The notes under the pieces: model-generated
Databases searched by the model: none
The model's input: the letters and a program-made list of their open reading frames with translations, nothing else
Told to the model about the DNA's origin: nothing
Source: Paludibacteraceae bacterium
GTDB taxonomy: Bacteria; Bacteroidota; Bacteroidia; Bacteroidales; Paludibacteraceae
NCBI GenBank assembly: GCA_017937025.1
Contig: JAGBEJ010000004.1
Span: 248,001-312,000 of the forward strand
Direction: 5' to 3'
DNA: 64,000 bases
Shown here: one piece after another, positions 17,046-25,979 of the stretch
How positions within the stretch are numbered: position 1 is the first letter of the stretch
Layout of the letters: every line of letters begins with the position of its first letter
Translations under genes and position numbers: made by a program

Positions 17046-17110
17046 AAAAAAGACTGACCTCGCTTGGCCAGTCCTTTTTGATAACCTTAAATCTAATACT
17101 ATGAAAAACA
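17046..17110 (-). ncRNA. Candidate small RNA of about 65 nt
   Basis: A minus-strand unit consisting of a -7 box (17116-17123), a ~35-nt A/U-rich segment including TAGTATTAGATTTAAGG, and a hairpin GACTGGCC-AAGCGA-GGTCAGTC (17052-17073) followed by TTTTTT. The stem has a G-U pair only in minus-strand RNA; the + strand has an A-C mismatch. No ORF is on this strand. The + strand has a 26-codon ORF at 17101-17181, but it has no promoter and points away from any gene. I recall similar intergenic units in Bacteroidales, but could not verify this. Confidence 0.55.
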
Positions 17111-17115
17111 CGATG

Positions 17116-17123
17116 CAAAGATA
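17116..17123 (-). promoter_or_regulatory. -7 box TATCTTTG of the candidate small RNA
   Basis: Minus-strand TAnnTTTG followed by GCATC, the same context as the tRNA-Val promoter 130 bp away. The DNA from 17124 to the stop of the next gene at 17281 is very A+T rich and shows nothing else. Confidence 0.65.
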
Positions 17124-17280
17124 TAGGTTTTATGTTATACAACATATATTTCTCGTTAAAAATATGTTAAATGTATGCTAAAAAACATCTTAAAAAATTT
17201 TATTTTAAGGTTTTTGTATGTTCAATTAATGTTAATAGGCAGTAAATAAGCGCGTTACAAAATATACATAGCGTAATGTG

Positions 17281-19341
17281 CTATAAATCAGTTTTCAGCA
17301 CTGCGTGAATCTCTGTTTTGTGCTTGGATTTGAACTTCTCGTTGCCGTATGAAATGTCTTTTTCGGAGAAATACCGGAACTGCCCGACCTTGATGAAGAG
17401 GTTTGTGCATTTGTTGATTTTGGCTTTGGCGCAGACGTAGTAGCGCAGTCCCTCGCCGTACATCATGGCTGACGAGAAGGCGTAGAGCACGTCGCTCTCG
17501 TAGGCGTAGAAGCGGTTGTTGTAGTCCAGCGCCTTGAAGTAGGCTATGCGCGAGTTCAGCGACAGCGGCAGCGACTTGAGGCTGTAGTTCATGTCGGCGC
17601 GCACGGAGTAGCCCCATGTGCGGTCCTGTGTGTCGTAGTCGAAGCTGTTCACCTCGACCGACGGCTTGCATTGCAGCCTGCCGTGCATCCAGTTCGCGTT
17701 GACATCGGCGCGCAGTGTCATGCGGTTCTGGTGGTCGATGTATTGCAGTGTCGGCGCCTTGGTGAAGTATTTCTGCGGCAGGTTGTGCTCCGTGCGTTTC
17801 AGTCGGAAGCTGAGCGCCGCTCCTACTCGCCGGCTTGGGTAGAGCTCGATTTTGGTGAATGTGTTGTAGCCGTTGGATGGCATGTCGGTGCCGTATTTCG
17901 CCCACGGATACGAGAAGAAGTCGGCGAAGGCTGACATCCTGAGCCCGGGCAGCGGAGAGAATGCGGCGCCGATGTAGAATCCCTGCTCGTTGTTCACTCG
18001 TCCGCCCTCTGCCAGCGAATTTGACATGATGGCGTTGTACTTTTCGGAGTAATAGCGGTGCATGACGGTGAGCTTGAGGAACGACAGCGGCTTGAAGTCT
18101 ATGGAGTTGATGGTGGCTAAGGCGTTGTCGCCGCTGACGGCGGTCTCGCCTGAGATGTAAACATGGCGCCAGGTGTAGCTGTAATCGACGCTTGCCGCCA
18201 CTTGCTCCCAGCCGCGGAAGTAGAATGTGGTGTAGAGCTTGTCGGCAGGCGCCATCTTGTGGTCGAACCACACGCAGGCGGCTGTGGCGCCGAGTCTGAG
18301 GTCCTTGTGTGCGAAAGTGACGTTGGCTCCGGCGGTCTGCATCAGCACAGTGCCGCGGTTTTGCAGCTCCTTGTCGGTACGGTGCAGTCCGGTCTGGTTG
18401 ATGGACGAGAATGTGGATGAGTCCGACAGCGCTGCGTCAATGTCCTTGATGGAGTAGAACGCCGATATGTCAACTTTGCCGAAGTTGAGTGTCGTGCCCA
18501 CGCCTTGCAGCAGGTTCTGCTCGGATATGGACGACGAGCGCTTGACGCCGATGTCTGCCGTGCCCACGCTGTTCACCTCCGACGAGAACCCGAGCGAGAA
18601 CGCCGAGTTCATGACGAGTCCGCGTCCGAACGTTGCGGTCATGTTGCCTAAGACGACGCGCTTCAGCCACATGTCGTTGTCTATCTGCACATAGGCGTGG
18701 TACGAGTCGAAGCCTTTGTTGCGCTTGCCCCAGAACTGCTCGCCGGCATCCTTCTCGGCGTTGAATCCTGCGTTTATGCGGTTGGAGTAGCGAAATCTGT
18801 AGTATGCGGCGCTGTAGAACTGGCTTGGCTCGCTTGCCTCCGGGCAGTTGTCGCCCCTTAGCGCTATTTCGTGGCGTCCTTGTCTAAGGGCGTTCTTCAG
18901 CGGTCTCTTGTTTGTCGGCTCGGCTCCATTCTCCGCCTTGCCTGTGGTGACGAACGGCATCAGGTTCAGCACGTCCTGCCTGTACATTCCGTCCACGAGG
19001 AACAGCTCGTTCAGGTCGTCCATCTTGCCGTTGCTCTCGATGTATCCGCAAATGGCGTCAATCTGCAGTGCCGACAGGAATTGCAGCGACTCCAGCTCCT
19101 CTTTCAGGCGTTTGTTGCTGTTTATCACGATTTTGTTCTCGAGCCTTTCCTCGAGTTTCTCTCTGAGCATGGCGAAAACCTCTTCGCTGGCGTTCTCGTC
19201 GGTCTGGTCGCTCATGGAGTAATATGCGTCGATAATGTCGTCGATGCGGCTTTCGAGCGCGGCTTGGCTTATGTTCTCGCCGTGCGCTGTGCCGAGTGTC
19301 AGCAGTGTTGCGATTGATAGTAGTAGAGTGCGTCCGTGCAT
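17281..19341 (-). CDS. Helix-hairpin-helix domain outer-membrane barrel protein
   Basis: 686 residues from the ATG at 19339-19341, chosen because it follows the previous stop by 2 bp and opens a signal peptide (MHGRTLLLSIATLLTLGTAHG). Residues ~95-135 are a ComEA-like helix-hairpin-helix region (LSALQIDAICGYIESNG). The remainder has alternating polar/hydrophobic strands with many Tyr, Phe and Gly, and an aromatic-rich end, as in outer-membrane beta barrels. The family is widespread in Bacteroidota with no assigned function. Last gene of the operon beginning with purD. Confidence 0.8.
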   Translation of the reverse strand: MHGRTLLLSIATLLTLGTAHGENISQAALESRIDDIIDAYYSMSDQTDENASEEVFAMLREKLEERLENKIVINSNKRLKEELESLQFLSALQIDAICGYIESNGKMDDLNELFLVDGMYRQDVLNLMPFVTTGKAENGAEPTNKRPLKNALRQGRHEIALRGDNCPEASEPSQFYSAAYYRFRYSNRINAGFNAEKDAGEQFWGKRNKGFDSYHAYVQIDNDMWLKRVVLGNMTATFGRGLVMNSAFSLGFSSEVNSVGTADIGVKRSSSISEQNLLQGVGTTLNFGKVDISAFYSIKDIDAALSDSSTFSSINQTGLHRTDKELQNRGTVLMQTAGANVTFAHKDLRLGATAACVWFDHKMAPADKLYTTFYFRGWEQVAASVDYSYTWRHVYISGETAVSGDNALATINSIDFKPLSFLKLTVMHRYYSEKYNAIMSNSLAEGGRVNNEQGFYIGAAFSPLPGLRMSAFADFFSYPWAKYGTDMPSNGYNTFTKIELYPSRRVGAALSFRLKRTEHNLPQKYFTKAPTLQYIDHQNRMTLRADVNANWMHGRLQCKPSVEVNSFDYDTQDRTWGYSVRADMNYSLKSLPLSLNSRIAYFKALDYNNRFYAYESDVLYAFSSAMMYGEGLRYYVCAKAKINKCTNLFIKVGQFRYFSEKDISYGNEKFKSKHKTEIHAVLKTDL

Positions 19342-19343
19342 TG

Positions 19344-20186
19344 TCAGAAAAGATAAGAGAGTGAGCAAGTGGATGTGTTTCCTAATGCGTAATGGCGGCT
19401 GAAGCGTGATGTCAGATGAAAGTCCTTCCACATGAGTCCCAGTCCGATGTCAGGGATGAACGGCGCGCCTTGGCATCCCACCGATGCCGACATCCACGAC
19501 AGTATCTTCCACTCCACGCCCAGATGCCAGTCCCAGTCGTGCTTGCCGCTGCGGTCTAGTTGCCCGAGGAGCACCACATGACCGTCGTAGGAGTAGGACA
19601 TGCCGAGCGAATAGACGGAGCTTATGTCGAAGCTCCTGCCGTTAATCGCGATTTTCGTCATGAATGGATTGAACGAGTGCAGCCCGATGACAAGGTTCTC
19701 CAGTGGCTCGTACATCAGTCCGACCTCGCAGAGCGCATTGCCCCGGTAGCGGTCGATTTCCTGCTGCTCCACATAGTAATAGTCCACGCCGACAGACATG
19801 GCGAAGCGCCGTGTGAACATGCGCGATATGGCTATGCCGACGATATTCTCGTTGTATGCGCTTATGCCGAAGCGCGAGAATGCCGCGCCGAAGCTTGCTA
19901 TGGGCGTGTTGACGGATGAGGCTGCGGAGAATGACGACAGCTCCGACATGGCGAAGCGGTTGTTGTAAAGCAGTGACGCTGAGCCGTGTATGTTGTTGTC
20001 CTTGAGGTCTCGTCTGGAGAATGCCATCGCCGACGGGTTGTGGAACGGTGTCCATGAGCCGTGGTAGGCTGCGGTGGCGTTGGCTGGAGTGGTTGAGGCG
20101 GTTATTGCCAGCGGCTCGTACTGAGCGGCGGCGTGCGATAAGAATGCTGTGAGCAGGAGTATTGTCGATAGGAGTCTTTTTGTCAT
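19344..20186 (-). CDS. PorV/PorQ-like outer-membrane beta-barrel protein
   Basis: 280 residues with a signal peptide ending near SHAAAQ. The mature part resembles the PorV/PorQ family linked to type IX secretion (an FHNPSAMAF segment early on, repeated amphipathic strands, and an end SLSYLF fitting a barrel C-terminus). The match is weak enough that I give no gene symbol. It overlaps the upstream radical SAM gene by 4 bp (ATGA) and is followed 2 bp later by the HHH barrel protein, which suggests these two envelope proteins work together. Confidence 0.7.
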   Translation of the reverse strand: MTKRLLSTILLLTAFLSHAAAQYEPLAITASTTPANATAAYHGSWTPFHNPSAMAFSRRDLKDNNIHGSASLLYNNRFAMSELSSFSAASSVNTPIASFGAAFSRFGISAYNENIVGIAISRMFTRRFAMSVGVDYYYVEQQEIDRYRGNALCEVGLMYEPLENLVIGLHSFNPFMTKIAINGRSFDISSVYSLGMSYSYDGHVVLLGQLDRSGKHDWDWHLGVEWKILSWMSASVGCQGAPFIPDIGLGLMWKDFHLTSRFSRHYALGNTSTCSLSYLF

Positions 20187-20998
20187 TCAGCCGTCGTTAC
20201 TTCTATGTTCAGCTTTCTTATTCTTGAAGCCACGGAGCGCAGTGTTTCCGCCGGCACTTTCTCGAGGCTCGCCACCGGCGCTTTTCTGTCCAGAGCGTAG
20301 AGCATCACCATCTTCGGCTTTATCTTCTCCATGGCGTTGAGATACGCCTCGATTTCCTTCTCGGTGGTGTTGTCGAACTCCACGCCTTTGTACTTGCCCT
20401 TTATGAGTATGGTTTGTATTATCACGTTGCCGCCGAAAGAGCCCAACTGCTTTATCAAGTCGTTGCTGTTGAACTTGGGCGAGTGCGGCAGGTCTATGGC
20501 TCTCATGGTGCTTGTTATGGCGGAGTCCAGTTTGAGCACAGGCATGTCGATGCGCTTCAGTGCAGCTACGACATCCGGCTTGGTTATCGTCGTGGAGTTT
20601 GAGAGCACTGTTATGTTGGTGTCGGGGTAATACTCGTCCCTCAGCCTTATGGTCTCGTCTATTATTTTGCCGAATTCAGGGTGCAGAGTCGGCTCGCCGT
20701 TGCCCGAGAACGTTATGCTGTCCACAGCGATGTCGTTCTCCTTGAGTTCCTTCAGCCGGTATTCCAGCACGGAGATTATCGACTGGCAGTCGTGCAGGGC
20801 GATGTCCTCCGGACGTGGTTTGGGGTTCGAGAATCCGCATTCGCAGTAAACGCAGTCGAACGTGCAGAGTTTTTCCACTTCCGGCATTATGTTTATGCCA
20901 AGCGAGCGTCCGAAGCGGCGGCTGTTTATCGGGCCGTAGATTATATGTTTAAGCAGCCTCTTTTGCTTGAATTCGTCGTTTAAACTCTGCTCTTCCAT
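20183..20998 (-). CDS. Radical SAM protein of unknown substrate
   Basis: 271 residues. The cluster motif is CTFDCVYCEC (residues 44-53, CxxxCxxC), followed by the SAM-binding FSGNGEPTLH near residues 97-106. The start region YGPINSRRFGRSLGIN is typical of a group often annotated simply as radical SAM protein, related to the tRNA-wybutosine/MoaA-like superfamily. Substrate cannot be told. It lies 9 bp downstream of a glycosyltransferase and overlaps the next gene by 4 bp. Confidence 0.88.
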   Translation of the reverse strand: MEEQSLNDEFKQKRLLKHIIYGPINSRRFGRSLGINIMPEVEKLCTFDCVYCECGFSNPKPRPEDIALHDCQSIISVLEYRLKELKENDIAVDSITFSGNGEPTLHPEFGKIIDETIRLRDEYYPDTNITVLSNSTTITKPDVVAALKRIDMPVLKLDSAITSTMRAIDLPHSPKFNSNDLIKQLGSFGGNVIIQTILIKGKYKGVEFDNTTEKEIEAYLNAMEKIKPKMVMLYALDRKAPVASLEKVPAETLRSVASRIRKLNIEVTTAE

Positions 20999-21007
20999 CG
21001 CGGTGAA

Positions 21008-22141
21008 TTATTTTACCTGGCTCATGGCTTTGTCCACGTTCTCAAGCATTCTGTCCCAGGAGTATTTCTTCTTCTCCTCCTTGATATTCTCGACGAACTC
21101 GGAATAGCGTTCATTGGCGTAGAAGTCGTTTATCGCATCGGCTATGACTTTCGCCTCCGGTTCCACCGAGTAGCCCACCTTGCCGTTCGGCACTATCTCC
21201 GGCAGTCCGCCCACGTTGGTCACGAGCATCGGCTTCTCGAAGTGGTAGGCTATCTGTGTCACGCCGCTCTGCGTGGCTGTCTTGTAAGGCTGCACGATGA
21301 TGTCGGACGCGCAGAAGTAGTTCTTCACCTGCTCGTCGGCTATGAAGTCCGTGCGCCAGATTATCTTGCTTTCGAGCCCGAGTTCCTTCTCCAACTCGAA
21401 GTATGTCTCGCTGTTGTTGTAGAACTCTCCAGCCACTATCAGCTTTATGTCGCTGTTCTTAATCCTCTCGTCGGCTATCGCCTTGAGCAGGATGTCCAAG
21501 CCCTTGTAGTCGCGTATGAACCCGAAGAAGAGCATGTACTTGGCGGAAGGGTCGAGCCCGAGGCTGCCGATGGCTTCCTCACGGCTGACGGCAGTGCCGA
21601 AGTTGTCGTATATCGGGTGCGGCGACAGCAGGCAAGGTTTCTTGTCGTTGAGCGACTTGAGGTCGTCGTACACCGACTTCGACATGGCTATGAAGGCGTC
21701 GATGCTGCTGACGAAGTACTTGGACAGTATCTTGTCGCCTGGTCTGTGCTCGTGTGGTATTATGTTGTCGAGTATGGATACGACCTTGGTCTTTCCGTTG
21801 CCCTTCACTATGCGCGCTATCGTGCCGAAGCATGGCGCCATGAGCGGCAGCCAGAACTTGATGATGAGCAGGTCGGCGTTCTTCTTCTTCAGCTCGCGTC
21901 CCACTTTTATCCAGTTGAACGGATTTATCGAGTTCACCTTGCGCTTTATGTCAAGGTCTTCGGGGCGCGGGTCTGGAGAATACTGCGTTTTGCCAGGGAA
22001 AAGGAAAGAAGGGTATTGCAGGGTGAAGGTGAATATCTCCACCTCGTCGCCCTTCTTGATGTACTCTCTGGCTATCCTTTCGTCGAAGTCGGCTATGCCG
22101 CCTCTGTACGGCCACGCAGGACCAACGATCAGTATCTTCAT
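21008..22141 (-). CDS. GT4-family glycosyltransferase
   Basis: 377 residues with the GT-B fold: N-terminal GPAWPYRGGIADFDERIA (donor/acceptor loop) and a C-terminal nucleotide-sugar domain (MLFFGFIRDYKGLDILLKA, then QPYKTATQSGVTQIAYHFEKP carrying the Glu of the E-x7-E-like site). Cytoplasmic face of the membrane is likely. Acceptor unknown; a surface glycan or O-glycosylation pathway are both possible. 10 bp after purD. Confidence 0.87.
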   Translation of the reverse strand: MKILIVGPAWPYRGGIADFDERIAREYIKKGDEVEIFTFTLQYPSFLFPGKTQYSPDPRPEDLDIKRKVNSINPFNWIKVGRELKKKNADLLIIKFWLPLMAPCFGTIARIVKGNGKTKVVSILDNIIPHEHRPGDKILSKYFVSSIDAFIAMSKSVYDDLKSLNDKKPCLLSPHPIYDNFGTAVSREEAIGSLGLDPSAKYMLFFGFIRDYKGLDILLKAIADERIKNSDIKLIVAGEFYNNSETYFELEKELGLESKIIWRTDFIADEQVKNYFCASDIIVQPYKTATQSGVTQIAYHFEKPMLVTNVGGLPEIVPNGKVGYSVEPEAKVIADAINDFYANERYSEFVENIKEEKKKYSWDRMLENVDKAMSQVK

Positions 22142-22151
22142 TACTATGTTT

Positions 22152-23423
22152 TTACTTTAAGTCGAATCCGATGTCGCGGCGGAAGTACTTCTTGTCGAAT
22201 TCTATTTGCTGAGCGCCCTTGAACGACTGTGCCAGAGCTTCGTCCTTGGTCTTGCCGTATGAGCTGACGGCGATAACTCGTCCGCCGCTTGTGACAACCT
22301 GTCCGTCCTTCACGCTTGTGCCGGCGTGGAAGACGATGCTGTTCTCCACCTTGTCCTGACCGGTGATGACCTTGCCCTTCTCGTAAGCCTCAGGGTAGCC
22401 GCCGGAAACGAGCATCACTGTCACGGCGTAGCGTGGGTCTATCTCGAGAGTCTTCTCGGCGAGGTTGCCATCAGCCACACCTTCCAGCAGGTCCACGAGG
22501 TCGCTCTTTATGCGCAGCATCACGACCTCGGTCTCAGGGTCGCCCATGCGCGCGTTGTATTCTATTGTGTATGGCTCGCCTCCTACGTTTATGAGTCCGA
22601 AGAAGAGGAAGCCCTTGTAGTCTATCTTGTCGGCCTTGAGTCCTTCTATCGTAGGGCGGACGATTCTGTCCTCGACCTTCTTCATGAACACATCGTCGGC
22701 GAATGACACAGGTGAAACCGAGCCCATGCCGCCGGTGTTCAGTCCCTTGTCGCCCTCGCCGATTCTCTTGTAGTCCTTAGCCACAGGGAGTATCTTGTAG
22801 TCGTTGCCGTCGGTTATGGCGAAGACTGAGCATTCGATGCCGCTGAGGAACTCCTCGAGAAGCACTGTGCTGCTGGCGTCGCCGAACTTTCCGCCAAGCA
22901 TCTCGTCCAGCTCCTTGATGGCCTCGTCCAGGTCGTTGAGTATCAGCACGCCCTTGCCGGCAGCCAGTCCGTCGGCCTTGAGCACGTATGGCGCTTTGTG
23001 GCTCTTGAGGAAAGCCACGCCCTCGTCTATGTTGTCTTTTGTCACGCTCAGGTATCCGGCTGTAGGGATGTTGTGGCGCATCATGAACTGCTTGGAGAAG
23101 TCCTTGCTGCCCTCCATCTGCGCGCCCTCCTTCGAAGGTCCAATCACTGGGATTGACTTCAGCTGAGCGTCGTTCTTGAAGAAGTCGTAGATGCCGTCCA
23201 CGAGCGGAGCCTCTGGTCCTACGACCACCATGTCAACGCCTTTTTCCAAGGCTGCCTTCTTTATGCCCTCGAAGTCGGATACGCTTACGTTGATGTTCTC
23301 GCCGCAATTCGTTGTTCCCGCATTGCCTGGAGCGATGTACAGTTTCTCAACTTTTGGACTTTGTGCTATTTTCCAAGCGATGGCGTGCTCACGTCCTCCT
23401 GAGCCTAAAAGAAGTATCTTCAT
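22152..23423 (-). CDS. purD: Phosphoribosylamine-glycine ligase
   Basis: 423 residues from the ATG at 23421-23423 ([19 protein letters not shown]). ATP-grasp enzyme, step two of purine synthesis. Recognisable: the glycine-rich start, the [19 protein letters not shown] segment, [11 protein letters not shown] as ATP-binding loop and [12 protein letters not shown] as metal site. The frame is open 27 codons upstream but the promoter lies there. First gene of an operon with a glycosyltransferase, a radical SAM protein and two barrel proteins. Confidence 0.96.
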   Translation of the reverse strand: MKILLLGSGGREHAIAWKIAQSPKVEKLYIAPGNAGTTNCGENINVSVSDFEGIKKAALEKGVDMVVVGPEAPLVDGIYDFFKNDAQLKSIPVIGPSKEGAQMEGSKDFSKQFMMRHNIPTAGYLSVTKDNIDEGVAFLKSHKAPYVLKADGLAAGKGVLILNDLDEAIKELDEMLGGKFGDASSTVLLEEFLSGIECSVFAITDGNDYKILPVAKDYKRIGEGDKGLNTGGMGSVSPVSFADDVFMKKVEDRIVRPTIEGLKADKIDYKGFLFFGLINVGGEPYTIEYNARMGDPETEVVMLRIKSDLVDLLEGVADGNLAEKTLEIDPRYAVTVMLVSGGYPEAYEKGKVITGQDKVENSIVFHAGTSVKDGQVVTSGGRVIAVSSYGKTKDEALAQSFKGAQQIEFDKKYFRRDIGFDLK

Positions 23424-23467
23424 ATTCTGAAAAAAGTAGTGATTTTTGTGTTTTACAATATATATCG

Positions 23468-23475
23468 CAAATATA
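23468..23475 (-). promoter_or_regulatory. purD promoter -7 box TATATTTG
   Basis: Minus-strand TAnnTTTG, 44 bp before the purD ATG; divergent from the lpxK promoter 45 bp away. Confidence 0.7.
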
Positions 23476-23512
23476 AGCAATATTAATAACCCTTTTTCTC
23501 TCATTTTCTCAT

Positions 23513-23520
23513 TATATTTG
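23513..23520 (+). promoter_or_regulatory. lpxK promoter -7 box TATATTTG
   Basis: TAnnTTTG 27 nt before the ATG at 23548. Confidence 0.7.
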
Positions 23521-23547
23521 TCTTTAGCGTCATTAATTTAATTGATA

Positions 23548-24669
23548 ATGAGTATGTCACAGCAAAAGCGTTCCATTTTCTTCCGTGTGTTGGCTGCGTT
23601 CCTGTCTTCGTTTTACGGCATAGGCGTGAACTTCAGAAATTTCCTGTTCAACACAGGTCTTATTTCAAGTAAAAAATACCGCTTGCCGATAATCTCGGTC
23701 GGCAACATAACTGTCGGAGGAACAGGCAAGACGCCGCACTCGGAGTTCATACTCTCCACACTGACGCCGTTCATGCAGGTGGCGCTGCTGAGCCGAGGCT
23801 ACAAGAGAAAGACCAAGGACTTCATCATAGCCGACAAGAACTCCACCGCCGACCAGATAGGCGACGAGCCATACCAGATACACAAGAAGTTCCCTGAAGT
23901 GGTGGTGGCTATCGACGCCAACCGACGTCGCGCCATCGAGAAATTGCAGACTACATATCCCAACCTCGGAGCAGTGGTCATGGACGACGCCTACCAGCAC
24001 CGCTTTGTGGAGCCGGGCATAAACATCCTCCTGATAGACTTCAACCGCCCTCTGCACGAGGACCATCTGCTGCCTCACGGCGAGTTGCGTGAGCCGGAGC
24101 ATAACAAGAACCGCGCGAACATCATAATCATAACCAAGTGTCCAGAGGCAGCGACACCTATCGACTACCGACTGATAACCAAGCACCTGAAGCCACGCCC
24201 TTACCAGACGCTGTATTTCTCGTCAATAAAGTACGAGGAACTGCAGCCGGCATTCGGCGGCGCTCCGGTGACAAAGGAAATGCTGCGCGCCGGCAGATAC
24301 GGAGTGGTGCTGCTGACAGGCATACAGAACGACGCGCATGTGAAGCGGCATGTGAACGAATTCGCCGACAACGTGAAGGCTATTTCGTTCCCGGACCACC
24401 ACGACTTCACGATGGAGGACATCCAGCTGCTGGAGAAGACATACAACAACCTCGGCAACGAGAAGAAGATAATCATAACCACAGAAAAGGACGCAGCGAG
24501 ACTCGAGCACTCGAACATGATAACCGACGAGCTTAAGTCCAGCATCTACGTTCTGCCTATCAAGGTGAAGATACTTTTCGACAAAGAGGAGGATTTCAAA
24601 AAACAGATACTCGACTATGTTAGAAAGAATACGACAAACAACAAGCTATCTAAGGACCCGATTAAATAA
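23548..24669 (+). CDS. lpxK: Tetraacyldisaccharide 4'-kinase
   Basis: 373 residues; adds the 4'-phosphate to the lipid A precursor at the inner membrane. A hydrophobic N-terminal helix (FFRVLAAFLSSFYGIGVNF) is followed by the P-loop ISVGNITVGGTGKTP near residues 48-62 and by DDAYQHR (Walker-B-like). Start: ATG 23548; ATG 23554 is equally possible. Its 3' end overlaps the next gene by 53 bp. Together with lpxH at 8.2 kb this shows lipid A genes scattered rather than clustered. Confidence 0.93.
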   Translation: MSMSQQKRSIFFRVLAAFLSSFYGIGVNFRNFLFNTGLISSKKYRLPIISVGNITVGGTGKTPHSEFILSTLTPFMQVALLSRGYKRKTKDFIIADKNSTADQIGDEPYQIHKKFPEVVVAIDANRRRAIEKLQTTYPNLGAVVMDDAYQHRFVEPGINILLIDFNRPLHEDHLLPHGELREPEHNKNRANIIIITKCPEAATPIDYRLITKHLKPRPYQTLYFSSIKYEELQPAFGGAPVTKEMLRAGRYGVVLLTGIQNDAHVKRHVNEFADNVKAISFPDHHDFTMEDIQLLEKTYNNLGNEKKIIITTEKDAARLEHSNMITDELKSSIYVLPIKVKILFDKEEDFKKQILDYVRKNTTNNKLSKDPIK

Positions 24670-25426
24670 CGAGATTCCAAAGGCGGTCATCGTGCTCGGC
24701 AGCGGACTGGGACAGCTTGCCAACGAGATAAGCGGCAAGACGGTGATACCTTACTCGGAGATACCGAACTTTCCCGTTTCGACAGTCGAAGGACACGCCG
24801 GCAACCTGATAATAGGCGAGCTGGCAGGGCAGCGTGTGCTGGCCATGCAGGGGCGTTTCCACTACTACGAGGGCTACAACATGAAGGAAGTGACATTCCC
24901 GATGCGAGTCTTCGCGGCACTTGGCATAAAGGTGGCGATGCTCTCCAACGCAGCAGGAGGCGTGAATCCGCAGTTCAGTAAGGGCGACGTGATGCTCATC
25001 ACCGACCACATAAGTTTTCTTCCGGACAACCCTCTGAGAGGCAAGAACCTCAGCGAGTTCGGACCGCGATTCCCCGACATGACGCACGCCTACGACCCGC
25101 AGCTCATAGAGACTGCGCGCAGAGTGGCTAAGGACAACGGCATAAACCTTCACGAGGGCGTTTATATCGGCGTGCAGGGTCCTTCGTTCGAGACTCCAGC
25201 CGAGTACCGTTTCTTCCACACCATAGGCGCCGACGCCGTGGGCATGAGCACAGTGCCGGAAGTCATCGTGGCGGTGCATTCAGGCATGAGAGTCTGCGCC
25301 CTGTCGGTCATAACCAACTGCGGGCTTTCCGGCGAGGTGAACGACCATGAGGATGTGCAGAAACAGGCGAACCAGACCGAGCCTGTGATGACGGCTCTGT
25401 TTAAAGGTGTGATAGCTTCATTGTAA
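24617..25426 (+). CDS. Purine-nucleoside phosphorylase (trimeric, class II)
   Basis: 269 residues. Cleaves purine nucleosides with phosphate to base and ribose-1-phosphate. Diagnostic segments: AVIVLGSGLG (phosphate site), EGHAGNLIIG, MQGRFHYYEGY (phosphate and ribose contacts), TNAAGG-like LSNAAGGVNP and the purine-binding GPSFETPAE followed by GADAVGMSTVPE. The start ATG lies inside lpxK; no later Met precedes the conserved region, so the 53-bp overlap is probably real and implies translational coupling. Confidence 0.94.
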   Translation: MLERIRQTTSYLRTRLNNEIPKAVIVLGSGLGQLANEISGKTVIPYSEIPNFPVSTVEGHAGNLIIGELAGQRVLAMQGRFHYYEGYNMKEVTFPMRVFAALGIKVAMLSNAAGGVNPQFSKGDVMLITDHISFLPDNPLRGKNLSEFGPRFPDMTHAYDPQLIETARRVAKDNGINLHEGVYIGVQGPSFETPAEYRFFHTIGADAVGMSTVPEVIVAVHSGMRVCALSVITNCGLSGEVNDHEDVQKQANQTEPVMTALFKGVIASL

Positions 25427-25431
25427 GAATT

Positions 25432-25920
25432 ATGGCAAAACGAATTATAACAAAGGTCGGTGATGTTTTTTGTGTAAAGATAGATGACGAGCACAAAAGA
25501 TATTTTCAATATATCATCAGTGACTTGACGTGTTTAAACAGCGATGTCATCCGGGCTTTCCGAGAGGTGTATTCTATAGATGAAGAGCCAGAGTTGTCAG
25601 AGATTGTAAGAGGAGAAGTGGATTTTTATTCACATTGTGTGACAAGCGCAGGAATCAAAAGAGGATTGTGGGAAAAGGTGGGGAACATAAAGGAAGTAGG
25701 AGAGATTAGCCACATTATTTTCAAAGACAAAATGGATTATACACGAGAAGACATTAAAGATGATTGGAGGATATGGAGAATAAACCAGAATATTATTCAT
25801 GTAGGGAAATTGAGCAAAGAGAACAAGAAAGGATTTTTGGGATTAGTTTTCACACCAGAAGATATTTATTACAAGATAAAAAATGGTGTACATTATGGTT
25901 TTGCCGCAAAATATGAATAA
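25432..25920 (+). CDS. Immunity-type protein, Imm26-like
   Basis: 162 residues, starting 5 bp after the phosphorylase stop. The N-terminus ITKVGDVFCVKIDDEHKRYF matches the opening of Imm26-like immunity proteins (GDhFxIxLxDxxYxY), which neutralise polymorphic toxins. The remainder has no motif I recognise. The gene is clearly A+T-richer than lpxK and the phosphorylase, pointing to later acquisition. No toxin gene is adjacent, so it may be an orphan immunity gene. Its first ~50 bp are repeated just downstream. Confidence 0.6.
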   Translation: MAKRIITKVGDVFCVKIDDEHKRYFQYIISDLTCLNSDVIRAFREVYSIDEEPELSEIVRGEVDFYSHCVTSAGIKRGLWEKVGNIKEVGEISHIIFKDKMDYTREDIKDDWRIWRINQNIIHVGKLSKENKKGFLGLVFTPEDIYYKIKNGVHYGFAAKYE

Positions 25921-25926
25921 ACAATT

Positions 25927-25978
25927 ATGGCAAAACGAATTATAACAAAGGTTGGTGATGTTTTTTGTGTGAAGTAGT
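25927..25978 (+). pseudogene. Duplicated 5' end of the Imm26-like gene
   Basis: From the ATG at 25927 the sequence repeats the first ~48 bp of the gene at 25432 (with the preceding AATT) with two differences, then runs into TAG at 25976-25978. It encodes MAKRIITKVGDVFCVK and stops. It abuts the next gene, which begins at 25980, so the copy looks like a scar of tandem duplication or recombination. Confidence 0.85.
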
Positions 25979-25979
25979 T

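Noticed and set aside
17101-17181. 26-codon ORF on the + strand
   Set aside because: No promoter on + and it overlaps the promoter of the better supported minus-strand RNA; kept only as a remote alternative.
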